From the NCBI RefSeq assembly GCF_024347135.1, contig NZ_AP024908.1, positions 248,001-312,000 of the forward strand: a stretch of DNA of 64,000 nucleotides, given 5' to 3'. The position numbers and the translations under genes are program-made. The stretch comes from Vibrio spartinae (GTDB lineage: Bacteria; Pseudomonadota; Gammaproteobacteria; Enterobacterales; Vibrionaceae). Shown here one piece after another: positions 45,158-53,983 of the stretch; within the stretch, counting starts at the first letter, position 1; every line of letters begins with the position of its first letter. The notes under the pieces were generated by a model. The model had not been told where the DNA came from and ran no database searches. It saw only the letters and a list, made by a program, of their open reading frames with translations.

Positions 45158-45655
45158 GTGAAAGGTAAAATCAGAAGCGCAGAATCAACAGATGCCAAAG
45201 CAATCAAAGAAATATACGAATGTGAGCATACTTATACGGGGACGTTACAACTCCCATACCCTTCGATAGCAACTTGGGAAAAACGCGTTTCAAATGTGCC
45301 TGAAAATGTGTATCAGTATGTGGCGCTATTAGATGGTGAGATCGTCGGACATATTGGTTTTGAAATTTGTAAAAACCCTCGCCGTCGGCATGTTGGCAGT
45401 TTCGGTATGGGTGTTAAAGATCATGTGCAAGGCAGAGGTGTGGGTAGTCAGTTGTTGACAACAGTCGTAGAGCTTTCAGACAAATGGTTAAACCTAAGAC
45501 GTTTAGAAGTTGAGGTTTATGCTGATAATGAGCGAGCGATTAACCTTTACAAAAAATTTGGCTTTCAAATTGAAGGGGAATCAGTGGATTATGCCTTTAG
45601 AAATGGTAAATATGTGAATGTCTATCATATGGCGCGAGTCGTAAAAAATGTATAA
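45158..45655 (+). CDS. Cassette 10: GNAT-family N-acetyltransferase
   Basis: A 165-aa enzyme: SFGMGVKDHVQGRGVGSQLL (motif A, QGRGVG) and EVYADNERAINLYKKFGF (motif B), closing with GFQIEGESVDYAF and YHMARVV as in RimJ/RimL/PhnO-like cassette acetyltransferases. GTG 45158 is taken as start; AGGAG lies 12 bp upstream, a little far. Confidence 0.9.
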   Translation: MKGKIRSAESTDAKAIKEIYECEHTYTGTLQLPYPSIATWEKRVSNVPENVYQYVALLDGEIVGHIGFEICKNPRRRHVGSFGMGVKDHVQGRGVGSQLLTTVVELSDKWLNLRRLEVEVYADNERAINLYKKFGFQIEGESVDYAFRNGKYVNVYHMARVVKNV

Positions 45656-45690
45656 CAAGCATTGCCATGCGTGGGATTTTTAAGTCGCTG
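45650..45690 (+). repeat. attC site 10 (left half only)
   Basis: TGTATAACAAGCATTGCCATGCGTGGG-type start is present, but no right core site follows; the dispersed repeat copy 4 begins instead. This marks the right edge of the array, perhaps a deletion joint. Confidence 0.55.
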
Positions 45691-45699
45691 AATAGAGAA

Positions 45700-45906
45700 C
45701 TATTTCTGACTCACTGTTACATTCAAGGCCGCAGATATTCGTCTGCGGCTTTTTCTTTTTTTGACGTCTCAATCGCACAATCAGTGTGACTGACAGCATG
45801 AACGACGCATCGGTGTGAAGTGCCTCGGGAAAAGATAACGACACGGATTTAACCCGATGAAAAGGCATAGACTTTTGCGCAGCAGCTCGCCACACTGTGG
45901 GCATTT
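45700..45906 (+). repeat. Dispersed structured repeat, copy 4 (most complete)
   Basis: TTTCTGACTCACTG, hairpin AAGGCCGCAGATATTCGTCTGCGGCTTTTT (in two arms), GTGTGAAGTGCCTCGGGAAA, GATGAAAAGGCATAGACTTT and CAGCAGCTCGCCACACTGTG. It contains two further palindromes (AAAAGnCATAGACTTTT and CCACACTGTGG). Copies 3 and 4 lie in direct orientation on either side of the cassette array. Confidence 0.85.
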
Positions 45907-45979
45907 GGTAATCTAGCGGTTATACCATTTTAGAGTTCTTCGACTGAGACTGAGCAGCGAGTTTAAAAGGATTGAACAA

Positions 45980-46969
45980 TTGAATGATTTGAAAATAGCG
46001 TTGGCATTCATAATCTTGACATCAATATCGGCAAATGCCCATGATGTTGGTTTTCGACGGTTAGATAATGTCTCAACAAATGGTTTATCAATGTTTGTGC
46101 TTTATCCGACCACATCGAAGCCAAAGTCGGTTGATTTCGGCCCTTTTACGCTGAATGTTGCGATTGGCGGGGCAATGGAAGACGGTCGCTTTCCATTCGC
46201 TGTTTTATCACATGGCTCAGGGAGTAATGGCTTATCCTATAAGGATATCGCGCTTTCACTCGTGCATCATGGCTTTATTGTTGCGATGCCTTTGCATCCT
46301 CATAATAATTACCTCGATAATTCACTGGAAGGTCAGGTCGAGAATTATGTCAATCGGCCGAAGGATATCTCTGCGTCGATAGACAAGTTATTCGCAACAC
46401 CAACTTTTAGCGCTCATATTGACCCACAAAAAATTGCTGTATTAGGGCACTCGATTGGCGGGTACACCGCCCTTGTTGTTTCAGGGGCCATCGCGAAGAC
46501 CAAAGCACTGATTGATTTATGTAAAAGTTTACCGACACTGGCCGATCCGTATTGTGCTCCGGTCTTGAGTGGTGAATTAACCCAAAACATTACGGTGAAT
46601 TCAAAAGATACCAGAATTCGGGCTCAGGTATTAATGGCGCCTGTTGGTGCGCTCTTTTTGTCTAAACACGCCTTTGACAATGTCGATATTCCAACGTTAT
46701 TGCTCGTCGCTGAGAAAGATCAAGAGCTGACTGCGGCGTACAATGCGCAAGTGATAAAAAATGGCCTTGAAAAAATGGGGCAATTCACTGACAAAGTCAT
46801 TCCTAATGCGGGGCATTACTCATTTTTAACGGCTTACCCAGATTCTTTGAAAGCGACGTTAGGCGTCATCGCACAAGATCCGCAAGGCTTTGATCGTGTT
46901 GAGTTCCAAAAAAGTATTGGCGATCAAATTGCCACTTATCTTATTCAAGTCTTGTCACCACACACATAA
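45980..46969 (+). CDS. Secreted alpha/beta hydrolase (dienelactone-hydrolase/PAF-acetylhydrolase-like)
   Basis: A 329-aa protein with a signal peptide (IALAFIILTSISANAH) and an alpha/beta-hydrolase fold: oxyanion region VLSHGSGSN, nucleophile elbow VLGHSIGGYTALV, acid region LLLVAEKDQELT and His in IPNAGHYSFL. TTG 45980 has AAGG 10 bp upstream. It would hydrolyse an ester in the periplasm; substrate unknown. Confidence 0.85.
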   Translation: MNDLKIALAFIILTSISANAHDVGFRRLDNVSTNGLSMFVLYPTTSKPKSVDFGPFTLNVAIGGAMEDGRFPFAVLSHGSGSNGLSYKDIALSLVHHGFIVAMPLHPHNNYLDNSLEGQVENYVNRPKDISASIDKLFATPTFSAHIDPQKIAVLGHSIGGYTALVVSGAIAKTKALIDLCKSLPTLADPYCAPVLSGELTQNITVNSKDTRIRAQVLMAPVGALFLSKHAFDNVDIPTLLLVAEKDQELTAAYNAQVIKNGLEKMGQFTDKVIPNAGHYSFLTAYPDSLKATLGVIAQDPQGFDRVEFQKSIGDQIATYLIQVLSPHT

Positions 46970-47006
46970 TCATCATTTAGCGTGTTTTATTATTTAAGGA
47001 GGAAAC

Positions 47007-47753
47007 TTGAACACAAATGTTACGATCAGTCTGGCTCAAATCCCAGTCATCAAAGGCGATGTAAAAGCCAACCTTGAACAGCATCTTTATATGATTGAAC
47101 GCGCATCTTCTGCTCAAGCCGATGTCGTGGTATTTCCGGAACTTTCATTAACGGGGTATGAACTTGAGCTGTTGGCTGAGTTGGCTGTACCGCCAGAGTC
47201 ATCGCACTTCCAGATGCTATCTCAAGCCGCTGTTGACCATGATATTGTCGTTATCGCCGGATGCCCGCTTAAACCGGAACAATCGCGCAAGCCAACAATC
47301 GGTGCGGTTATCTGTTTTCCTGACGGTGCTGTGCAGTTTTATGCAAAACAGTCCTTACATGCGGGAGAAGAGAGATATTGCTCACCGGGTGAAATGGATT
47401 ACTGTTTTCACATCAAAGGATATCAAATCGCATTGGCGGTTTGTGCCGACTTTGCCGACCCTCAGCATGCTCAGCGCGCCAAAGCAGCTGGTGCCGATAT
47501 CTACGTTGTGAGTGCTTTAATCTCAGATCACGGCTTTGTGCCGGATGCCAAGATTTTATCTCAAACAGCGACTGAACATGGTTTTCCTGTTTTTTTGAGT
47601 AATCATATTTCAGTCACCGGCGGGTGGGACACGTGTGGTCGCAACGCCGTCTGGAACTCATATGGCGAGCTTGTGTTGAGTTCTGAGACTAAAGATAGCT
47701 GTCTGGTCTTGGGGACGGTCACTGGCAATCAGATCGAAGCCGCGAAAATATAA
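47007..47753 (+). CDS. Carbon-nitrogen hydrolase (nitrilase superfamily)
   Basis: A 248-aa cytoplasmic amidase-type enzyme. The Glu-Lys-Cys triad is visible: Glu in VVVFPELSLTGYEL, Lys in QFYAKQSLHAGEE and Cys in IALAVCADFADPQH. TTG 47007 is supported by AAGGAGGAAAC, an excellent ribosome-binding site. It is probably translated from the same transcript as the hydrolase before and the peptidase-like gene after. Confidence 0.9.
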   Translation: MNTNVTISLAQIPVIKGDVKANLEQHLYMIERASSAQADVVVFPELSLTGYELELLAELAVPPESSHFQMLSQAAVDHDIVVIAGCPLKPEQSRKPTIGAVICFPDGAVQFYAKQSLHAGEERYCSPGEMDYCFHIKGYQIALAVCADFADPQHAQRAKAAGADIYVVSALISDHGFVPDAKILSQTATEHGFPVFLSNHISVTGGWDTCGRNAVWNSYGELVLSSETKDSCLVLGTVTGNQIEAAKI

Positions 47754-47784
47754 CGGCTCTGTCATCGGAAGTAATCATATCTAA

Positions 47785-48606
47785 ATGAACGAGGAAGCAA
47801 TCATTGTGACGAAAAAGAGAAACCCAATCTGGGCAGCACTGCTGTCAGTGCTCACGCCGGGTCTTGGGCATGTCTATGCCGGTGATTTAAAAAAGGGCTT
47901 GTCACTTATCGGTGCTGAATATGGTGTCATCCTCGTGGCAGGCATCGCTGGTGTGCTATCGACGTTCTATGGCATCGCAGTGTTGATTGTTTTTTTTATC
48001 GGGTTTTATATTTTTGTCATCATCAGTTCAGTGAGACTGGCCCTGAAAAACCGGCAATACCAATTACAGTCATATAACCGCTGGTATTGGTATCTGGCGA
48101 TATTGATGGCGGTCTCGCTGCTCGCCAATACATTGTTCTCTGCGCGTGGCGCTATTCTCGGTTATCAGACGTATCAGATTCCTTCCCGAGCGATGGAGCC
48201 GACTTTGCAGGTCGGTGACTTGATTACGGTGAATACCCGATATCACCAACCCAAAGTGGGGGACGTGATCGTATTTTTATACCCGAAAGATCAGCGGATT
48301 CTCTATGTTAAAAGAGTTGCGGCAGTGGGTCATGATACGGTATCGATACACGATGGTGTGGTGTATCGCAATGGCAAGCCTGAGCCCTTGCTCGCTGTCC
48401 CGGAGGATCGCAGAGTCAGAAATATTTCGGTCTCTATGGATGAAAGACGTATTCCTGAAAATGAGCTGTTTGTTCTTGGCGACTGGCGAGATAACAGCAG
48501 CGACAGCCGGTTTTGGGGAACTGTCCCGGTCAATGATGTGATTGGTCAGGTGACGCAAATCTGGTTTGCCAACGATGCCAGCAGGATTGGCAAAACGGTC
48601 AAATAA
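47785..48606 (+). CDS. Signal peptidase I-like membrane protein lacking the nucleophile Ser
   Basis: A 273-aa protein. The N-terminal ~110 residues form a membrane part starting with a TM2/DUF-like LLSVLTPGLGHVYAGDLKKG; the rest is an S26 domain. Box B reads IPSRAMEPTLQVGD, so the position of the catalytic Ser (PSxSM) is Ala136 (GCG). The general-base Lys is kept (LYVKRVAAVGHD, Lys176) and box E reads GDWRDNSSDSRFWG. This suggests a non-proteolytic role or another nucleophile. The housekeeping lepB must lie elsewhere. Confidence 0.82.
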   Translation: MNEEAIIVTKKRNPIWAALLSVLTPGLGHVYAGDLKKGLSLIGAEYGVILVAGIAGVLSTFYGIAVLIVFFIGFYIFVIISSVRLALKNRQYQLQSYNRWYWYLAILMAVSLLANTLFSARGAILGYQTYQIPSRAMEPTLQVGDLITVNTRYHQPKVGDVIVFLYPKDQRILYVKRVAAVGHDTVSIHDGVVYRNGKPEPLLAVPEDRRVRNISVSMDERRIPENELFVLGDWRDNSSDSRFWGTVPVNDVIGQVTQIWFANDASRIGKTVK

Positions 48607-48643
48607 TACTCATCTGCATCAATGCTTGTGTAGGTTTCCAATG

Positions 48644-48677
48644 ACAGCCCCAGCGCCTTGAAAGACGTTGGGGCTGT
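48644..48677 (+). terminator. Terminator-like hairpin after the peptidase-like gene
   Basis: ACAGCCCCAGCG pairs with CGTTGGGGCTGT (one G-T) over an 8-10-nt loop, about 40 bp after the stop; followed by TCGTTTATG, a weak T-run. Confidence 0.75.
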
Positions 48678-48683
48678 TCGTTT

Positions 48684-48752
48684 ATGAGTGCTTTTTATTG
48701 ATGAGTACTTTTTATTTATGGGTACTTTTTATTCATGAGCACTTTTTTGTTG
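48684..48752. repeat. Intergenic tandem array, four 17-bp units
   Basis: ATG(A/G)G(T/C)(A/G)CTTTTTATT(G/T/C) is repeated four times (units at 48684, 48701, 48718, 48735), followed by the beginning of a fifth. Confidence 0.88.
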
Positions 48753-48801
48753 ATGAACAGACCTCACTCATAAAAACAGTGCATAGACGGAAAAGGAGCG
48801 G

Positions 48802-49611
48802 TTATGTGCCTCGCAGTTGCAATAAGTTATCGGCCAGCTCCGAGAATCCATAGCCACCGTTGCGTTCGGTGATGAAACTGGGCTGATGGGTCAAATCATC
48901 CATGACCGCAAGAATATTATTGACGCCAAAGGTCAGGGGCAGCCAAGCGAACATACTTTCGTCATTGTGAGAATCACCGATGTAGGTCACGGTTGCCAAA
49001 TCAATTTCATCTTGCTGCGTGATACTGCGTAAAAACGATTTGCCACTGCGTTGTTTGCTATGTTCGCCTACCCACGCATTGATATGGATCGAACTCAGCA
49101 TCACATTAACGGGGTCGCCATCGATGCTTAAATCACCAATTTGCCGGGCAATGTCTTGTGCTATGGTTTTGTTGACCGGAATGCGATCCTGACTCAGATT
49201 AATCGCAACATCACAGATTCGGTAACCTTGGTCTGCGGCAAAATCGACATCCGGGTAATCGGCTAAAATCGTCCTGATTTTTTCTCTGAGCTGTTCCTGA
49301 CGCTCACGCATCGTTTCAACCGGTTGGGTGTAGTGGGTTTGAAAGCCGTGGCGATTTTTGATCATCCAGAATGCGCCGTTTTCGCCAATCACCCCGTACA
49401 ACGGCCAAAGTTTAGCGATATGATCGCACCATCCGGCACAAGCGCCGGTCACGGCAACGACTTTCACCCCAGCGCGGTGCAGCCGTTCGAGAGCGGTGAG
49501 CGTCTCGGGTGGAATTCTCCCGCGCCACGTTAAGGTGTCATCGACATCAGTGAGTAACCATTCTATCTTTTTGGCTCGCTCTGCGGTCAGTTGTTTGATC
49601 AGACTAACCAT
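48802..49611 (-). CDS. HAD-superfamily (Cof/SPP-like) phosphatase
   Basis: A 269-aa HAD-IIB-type hydrolase. Motif I LLTDVDDTLTWRG (DxDxT), motif II VVAVTGACAGW, motif IV TYIGDSHNDESMF. ATG 49611 overlaps the 3' end of ugpC by 8 bp, so it is the fifth gene of the ugp operon. A sugar-phosphate or glycerol-phosphate substrate is plausible, by position only. Confidence 0.88.
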   Translation of the reverse strand: MVSLIKQLTAERAKKIEWLLTDVDDTLTWRGRIPPETLTALERLHRAGVKVVAVTGACAGWCDHIAKLWPLYGVIGENGAFWMIKNRHGFQTHYTQPVETMRERQEQLREKIRTILADYPDVDFAADQGYRICDVAINLSQDRIPVNKTIAQDIARQIGDLSIDGDPVNVMLSSIHINAWVGEHSKQRSGKSFLRSITQQDEIDLATVTYIGDSHNDESMFAWLPLTFGVNNILAVMDDLTHQPSFITERNGGYGFSELADNLLQLRGT

Positions 49612-50710
49612 TGATGATCTCGCTCTGTACGGTGACGGATAACGGAGAGGGCAGGCGTTGTTCACTGGCTGTATCAAACAGGTGAAGATGTTCGAGAGGA
49701 ATTGCCAGACCTAACGTTGCACCGATATCAAATTGCTGCCCTTCATGGACGCGAATAATCAGCTTTTGAGCGTCATTGTCACGGATGTGGCAGTACAATA
49801 ATACGTCTGCACCCAATGCTTCTATCATCTCTATTGTCGCCTCAAACATCGGATTGTCCTCGACGATCTGAATATGTTCCGGGCGCATGCCCAGTTTGAC
49901 TTGCCCGAGCTCCCACCAAGTGGTGTCCATCTTCAACGGATACCGCCCCAGTTCGAGCCCGTCGGCCGTGACAAGGCAATCCAGAATGTTCATGGCAGGT
50001 GCGCCGATAAACGTGGCCACAAACAGCGACGCTGGTTGTTGGTAAATCGCCATCGGTGTGCCGACCTGTTCAATATTGCCTTGATTGAGCACGACCAGCT
50101 TATCGCCTAAAGTCATGGCTTCGACCTGATCGTGGGTGACATAAACCGCAGTGGTCTGCAAACGACGCTGGAGCTTTTTAATTTCCAGCCGCATCTGAAC
50201 ACGGAGTTTCGCGTCAAGGTTCGACAGCGGCTCATCAAATAAGAAGACTTTGGGGGAACGGACAATCGCACGTCCCATCGCCACGCGCTGGCGTTGTCCG
50301 CCGGAAAGCTGTTTAGGTTTGCGTTCCAGCAGATGGTCAAGCTCTAACATAGTGGCGGTGTCTGTCACCATCTCACGTATTTTCTCTTTGGGAACTTTAC
50401 GGTTTTTCAGCCCGTAAGCCATGTTGTCGAACACCGACATATGCGGATAGAGCGCATAGTTTTGGAACACCATCGCAATATCCCGTTGCCCGGGTTCGAG
50501 ATCGTTGACCGGTTGTTCGTTGATCATCAACTGCCCGGCACTGATCTCTTCGAGGCCGGCGATCATTCTGAGCAGGGTCGATTTACCGCAGCCACTTGGC
50601 CCGACTAAAACCACCATCTCACCGTCGTCAATCGCGAGATCAACGCCGTGTATTGCCTGAAATCCGTTCGGATAAGATTTTTGAATGTCTGTCAGTGTTA
50701 ATGTCGCCAT
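49604..50710 (-). CDS. ugpC: sn-glycerol-3-phosphate ABC transporter ATP-binding protein UgpC
   Basis: A 368-aa CUT1-type ATPase: Walker A GPSGCGKSTLLRM, Q-loop AMVFQNYALYPHMSVFDNMA, signature LSGGQRQRVAMGRA, Walker B VFLFDEPLSNLDAKLRV, H-loop VTHDQVEAM, and a C-terminal TOBE domain (KLGMRPEHIQIV). It energises uptake of glycerol 3-phosphate and glycerophosphodiesters. UgpE ends 3 bp upstream. Confidence 0.93.
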   Translation of the reverse strand: MATLTLTDIQKSYPNGFQAIHGVDLAIDDGEMVVLVGPSGCGKSTLLRMIAGLEEISAGQLMINEQPVNDLEPGQRDIAMVFQNYALYPHMSVFDNMAYGLKNRKVPKEKIREMVTDTATMLELDHLLERKPKQLSGGQRQRVAMGRAIVRSPKVFLFDEPLSNLDAKLRVQMRLEIKKLQRRLQTTAVYVTHDQVEAMTLGDKLVVLNQGNIEQVGTPMAIYQQPASLFVATFIGAPAMNILDCLVTADGLELGRYPLKMDTTWWELGQVKLGMRPEHIQIVEDNPMFEATIEMIEALGADVLLYCHIRDNDAQKLIIRVHEGQQFDIGATLGLAIPLEHLHLFDTASEQRLPSPLSVTVQSEIING

Positions 50711-50713
50711 GAT

Positions 50714-51562
50714 TTATTTCTCCGCATCGACCAAACCCTTCACAAATGCTTTTTGCATACCAATGACCACCAGTACCGGTGGCAGCATTGCAATCAGGGT
50801 AATCGCCATAATTTTGTTCCATTCCACAATGCCATCATTGACGTTTAATAACTGCTTAATGCCCATCACGATGGTGTAGTATTTGACATCCGTGGTAATC
50901 AGTAACGGCCAGAGGTACTGGTTCCAGCCATAGATAAAGGTAATCACAAACAGCGCTGCGATATTGGTGCGTGACAATGGTAGTAAGATGTCAAAGAAAA
51001 ACCGCCACGGCCCCGCGCCATCGATGCGTGCAGCTTCGACCAACTCGTGCGGCACGGTCATGAAAAACTGACGGAACAGAAATGTCGCGGTCGCACTGGC
51101 AATCAGCGGAATCGTCAGCCCGTAAAACGAATTGAGCATGTGTAAGTCAGTAATTACTTCAAAGGTCGGCATAATGCGCACTTCGACCGGCAGCATCAGC
51201 GTGAAAAAGATCACCCAGAAGGCCAGCATTCTGCCCGGAAAGCGGAAAAACACCACGGCATAAGCCGATAGGATCGAAATCACCAGTTTGCCGACGGTGA
51301 TACAGAGCGCCATGATCAACGAATTGGTCAGCATCAGCGCGAGTGGGAAGTCGGAGCCATTGACTTTATCGCCGGAAGAAAACAGCGTCTTGAATACATC
51401 CAGCCCCAGATGACCGAACCATAGCGGTGTGCCGGTGGCGAAATCACCGTTGCTGTGTGTGGTTGCCACAATTGCCAGCCAGACCGGAAATGCGACCGAA
51501 GCAATGCCAAGAATCAGCGTCAGGTGACAAAACAATTTGAATAAGGGTCTTTGTTCAACCAT
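50714..51562 (-). CDS. ugpE: sn-glycerol-3-phosphate ABC transporter permease UgpE
   Basis: A 282-aa permease, six TM helices, with the EAA loop ELVEAARIDGAGPWRFFFDI and the FIYGWNQYLWPLLIT segment typical of UgpE. It overlaps ugpA by 1 bp. Confidence 0.92.
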   Translation of the reverse strand: MVEQRPLFKLFCHLTLILGIASVAFPVWLAIVATTHSNGDFATGTPLWFGHLGLDVFKTLFSSGDKVNGSDFPLALMLTNSLIMALCITVGKLVISILSAYAVVFFRFPGRMLAFWVIFFTLMLPVEVRIMPTFEVITDLHMLNSFYGLTIPLIASATATFLFRQFFMTVPHELVEAARIDGAGPWRFFFDILLPLSRTNIAALFVITFIYGWNQYLWPLLITTDVKYYTIVMGIKQLLNVNDGIVEWNKIMAITLIAMLPPVLVVIGMQKAFVKGLVDAEK

Positions 51563-52446
51563 CAGTAGGTCACCTTTTTCTCGACATATTTAAACTGAAT
51601 CACCGTCAGCAGGGCGACAATGATCATCAGAATGACTGACTGTGCTGCCGATGAGCCCATGTCCAGCCCGATAAAACCATCGTTATATACTTTATAGACC
51701 AGTGTTGAGGTGCTGTTACTGGGGCCACCCTGAGTCATGGCGTGAATGATGGCGAAGGTATCAAAGAAGGCATACACGAAATTCACCACCAACAGAAAGA
51801 AACTGGTCGGCGTGATCAGCGGAAAACTGATGGTCAGGAAACGTTTGATCGGCCCGCTGCCATCAATGGCTGCCGCTTCATGCAGCGATTTCGGCACTGA
51901 TTGCAATGCAGCCAGAAAGAACAGAAAGTTGTAGCTGACTTGTTTCCACGTCGCGGCAATCACCACCATGGTCAGTGCCTGCGTGCCGTTCAGTTTCGGG
52001 TTCCAGTCCACACCAAGCAGACGAATCCAGTCACTGACGATACCGATGGTCGGATCGAACAGAAATAGCCACAGTGAGCCTGCAACCACCGGGGCGACGG
52101 CATACGGCCAGATCAGCAGGGTTCGGTAGGCCAGTGCCCCGCGGACAACATTCTCGGCCACGCCCGCCAACACCAGCGCACTGATTAACGCCAGACAGGC
52201 GACCGCACTGCTGAACACAAAGGTGGTCCCGAGTGAGCCAAGATAGTGACTGTCGGCAAATAAGCGCAGAAAGTTTTCGGCGCCGACAAACTCGGTTGAT
52301 ATGCCAAAGGCATCTTCGAGCTGGGTGGACTGCACAATCGCTTGTCCGGCAGGCCAGAGAAAGAACACAAACGTAATAAATAGTTGAGGTGCAATCAGCA
52401 TCAGTGGTAACCAACGATGCTTAAACACCACTTGAGATGACATCAT
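51562..52446 (-). CDS. ugpA: sn-glycerol-3-phosphate ABC transporter permease UgpA
   Basis: A 294-aa permease, six TM helices: N-terminal LMLIAPQLFITFVFFLWPAG, EAA loop LHEAAAIDGSGPIKRFLTIS, C-terminal FKYVEKKVTY as in E. coli UgpA. Confidence 0.93.
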   Translation of the reverse strand: MMSSQVVFKHRWLPLMLIAPQLFITFVFFLWPAGQAIVQSTQLEDAFGISTEFVGAENFLRLFADSHYLGSLGTTFVFSSAVACLALISALVLAGVAENVVRGALAYRTLLIWPYAVAPVVAGSLWLFLFDPTIGIVSDWIRLLGVDWNPKLNGTQALTMVVIAATWKQVSYNFLFFLAALQSVPKSLHEAAAIDGSGPIKRFLTISFPLITPTSFFLLVVNFVYAFFDTFAIIHAMTQGGPSNSTSTLVYKVYNDGFIGLDMGSSAAQSVILMIIVALLTVIQFKYVEKKVTY

Positions 52447-52532
52447 AATTCAGTCACTTATTTCAGGTGAAAGCGGATCGAACCGATCCGCTTGTGTCGC
52501 ATGGTGCATATCATGAATTTGCGTGAAACCGG

Positions 52533-53840
52533 TTATTTTTGCGTCCGTTCAAAGCGGCGTAATTGTGCATTGCCGCGTTTGACCGCATTGTTGAGTGCTG
52601 TTTGAGCCGATTCTTTGCCAGCCCAGACCGCCTCAAGCTCTTCATTAATAATGTCACGTGTCTGAAGGAAGTTACCGAAGCGGATTCCTTTTGAGTTTGC
52701 CGTTGGTTTTTTTGATGTCATCTGAATGACAGCAACTTCCGCCCCCGGGTTTTTCGCGTAGAATCCCTGCTGTTTGGTTAGTGCGTACGCCTGTTTGGTG
52801 ATAGGCAGATAGCCGGTGAACTGGTGCCAGTCCGCCTGAACTTTCGCACTGGACAAGTATTTAAAGAATTTTGCAACTCCTTTGTACTCGGCTTTGGCGT
52901 GACCTCTGAGTACCCACAGTGAAGCGCCACCGATGATGGTATTTTGCGGCGATTTGATCACATGCGAATCATAAGGAAGCTGGGCAACACCGACATCAAT
53001 GCCTTTCATGTTTTCTTTAATCCCGGCCAGACCGGCAGAAGAGCCCATGCTCATCGCGCACGTTTGGGTATAGAACAGCGGCATCGCATCAGACTGACGT
53101 CCCCCATATTTGAAGACCCCGTTTTTTGCCCACTGCGCCATCTGGTTGATATGGTTGACAAAAGGTTTGGTGTTGAATTCGAACTTGGTTTTCAGGCCGC
53201 CAAAGCCGTTGTTTTGCGTTGCCATCGGAATGTTATTCCGCGCACCGAAGTTCTCGATCTGAGTCCAGGATTGCCATGTGGTTGTGAAACCGCATTTTGC
53301 CCCGGATTGCAGCAGTTTCTGCGACACTTTGCCCATGTCATCCCATGTTTTCGGTGGCGTGGTAATGCCGGCTTTTTGAAACATATCTTTGTTGTAGTAC
53401 AACACCGGGGTTGAGCTGTTGAACGGCATGGACAGCATTTTGCCATCGTTGGTGGTGTAATAACCGGTCACAGCGGAAAGATAATCGTTGGGGTTAAATG
53501 GTTCTTGGGTATCTTTCATCAGTTGATAAACCGGATAAATCGCTTTTTTGGCGCCCATCATGGTCGCAGTACCGACTTCGAACACCTGCACGATTGCCGG
53601 CTGTTCTTTGGCCCGAAAAGCGGCAATGGCACTGGTCATCGTCTCCGCGTATGTGCCTTTGTACACCGGTTTGATTTCGTATTGATCCTGACTCGCATTA
53701 AAATCGGCGGCAATCTGGTCAACTTTTTTCCCTAAAGCACCGCCCATGGCGTGCCACCATTGAATTTCAGTTTTGGCAAAGACCGGTGCGCTGACCAGGG
53801 TCGTTGCAAGCGTCAAACCAATGAGTTTTTTAAGCGTCAT
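52533..53840 (-). CDS. ugpB: Glycerol-3-phosphate-binding periplasmic protein UgpB
   Basis: A 435-aa SBP_bac_1-family protein. ATG 53840 begins a good signal peptide (MTLKKLIGLTLATTLVSAPV, AFA-type end). Landmarks of UgpB: IQWWHAMGGALGKKVDQIAA, VQVFEVGTATMMGAKKAIYP, FNSSTPVLYYNKDMF, TTWQSWTQIENFGARN and IIGGASLWVL. It captures glycerol 3-phosphate for UgpAEC. The gap to ugpA is 86 bp. Pho boxes lie upstream. Confidence 0.94.
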   Translation of the reverse strand: MTLKKLIGLTLATTLVSAPVFAKTEIQWWHAMGGALGKKVDQIAADFNASQDQYEIKPVYKGTYAETMTSAIAAFRAKEQPAIVQVFEVGTATMMGAKKAIYPVYQLMKDTQEPFNPNDYLSAVTGYYTTNDGKMLSMPFNSSTPVLYYNKDMFQKAGITTPPKTWDDMGKVSQKLLQSGAKCGFTTTWQSWTQIENFGARNNIPMATQNNGFGGLKTKFEFNTKPFVNHINQMAQWAKNGVFKYGGRQSDAMPLFYTQTCAMSMGSSAGLAGIKENMKGIDVGVAQLPYDSHVIKSPQNTIIGGASLWVLRGHAKAEYKGVAKFFKYLSSAKVQADWHQFTGYLPITKQAYALTKQQGFYAKNPGAEVAVIQMTSKKPTANSKGIRFGNFLQTRDIINEELEAVWAGKESAQTALNNAVKRGNAQLRRFERTQK

Positions 53841-53911
53841 GCTAATTATCCCTATCATTCTCATTTAAAATTCAAGCGAACATTCACTTGGCGTGAAAGT
53901 ACCTGATTGAT

Positions 53912-53923
53912 GTTCATATGAAC
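53912..53923. promoter_or_regulatory. Palindromic operator candidate in the ugp intergenic region
   Basis: GTTCATATGAAC is a perfect 12-bp palindrome. Related half-sites (TTTGAAC, ATTCAAGCGAAC) are scattered between ugpB and ugpQ. It could be the site of the DeoR-type regulator encoded after ugpQ, whose GlpR relatives bind TTCG-containing palindromes. Confidence 0.5.
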
Positions 53924-53926
53924 GTT

Positions 53927-53955
53927 ACGCAAGCAAAATGACGCTTAAATGACAG
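53927..53955 (-). promoter_or_regulatory. Pho box facing ugpB
   Basis: Read on the minus strand: CTGTCAT-TTAA-GCGTCAT-TTTG-CTTGCGT, three 7-bp direct repeats with 4-bp spacers, the arrangement bound by PhoB. It lies about 87 bp before the ugpB start. E. coli ugp is a PhoB regulon member. Confidence 0.78.
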
Positions 53956-53983
53956 ATAAATGAATTTATTTGAACCCTATAAA

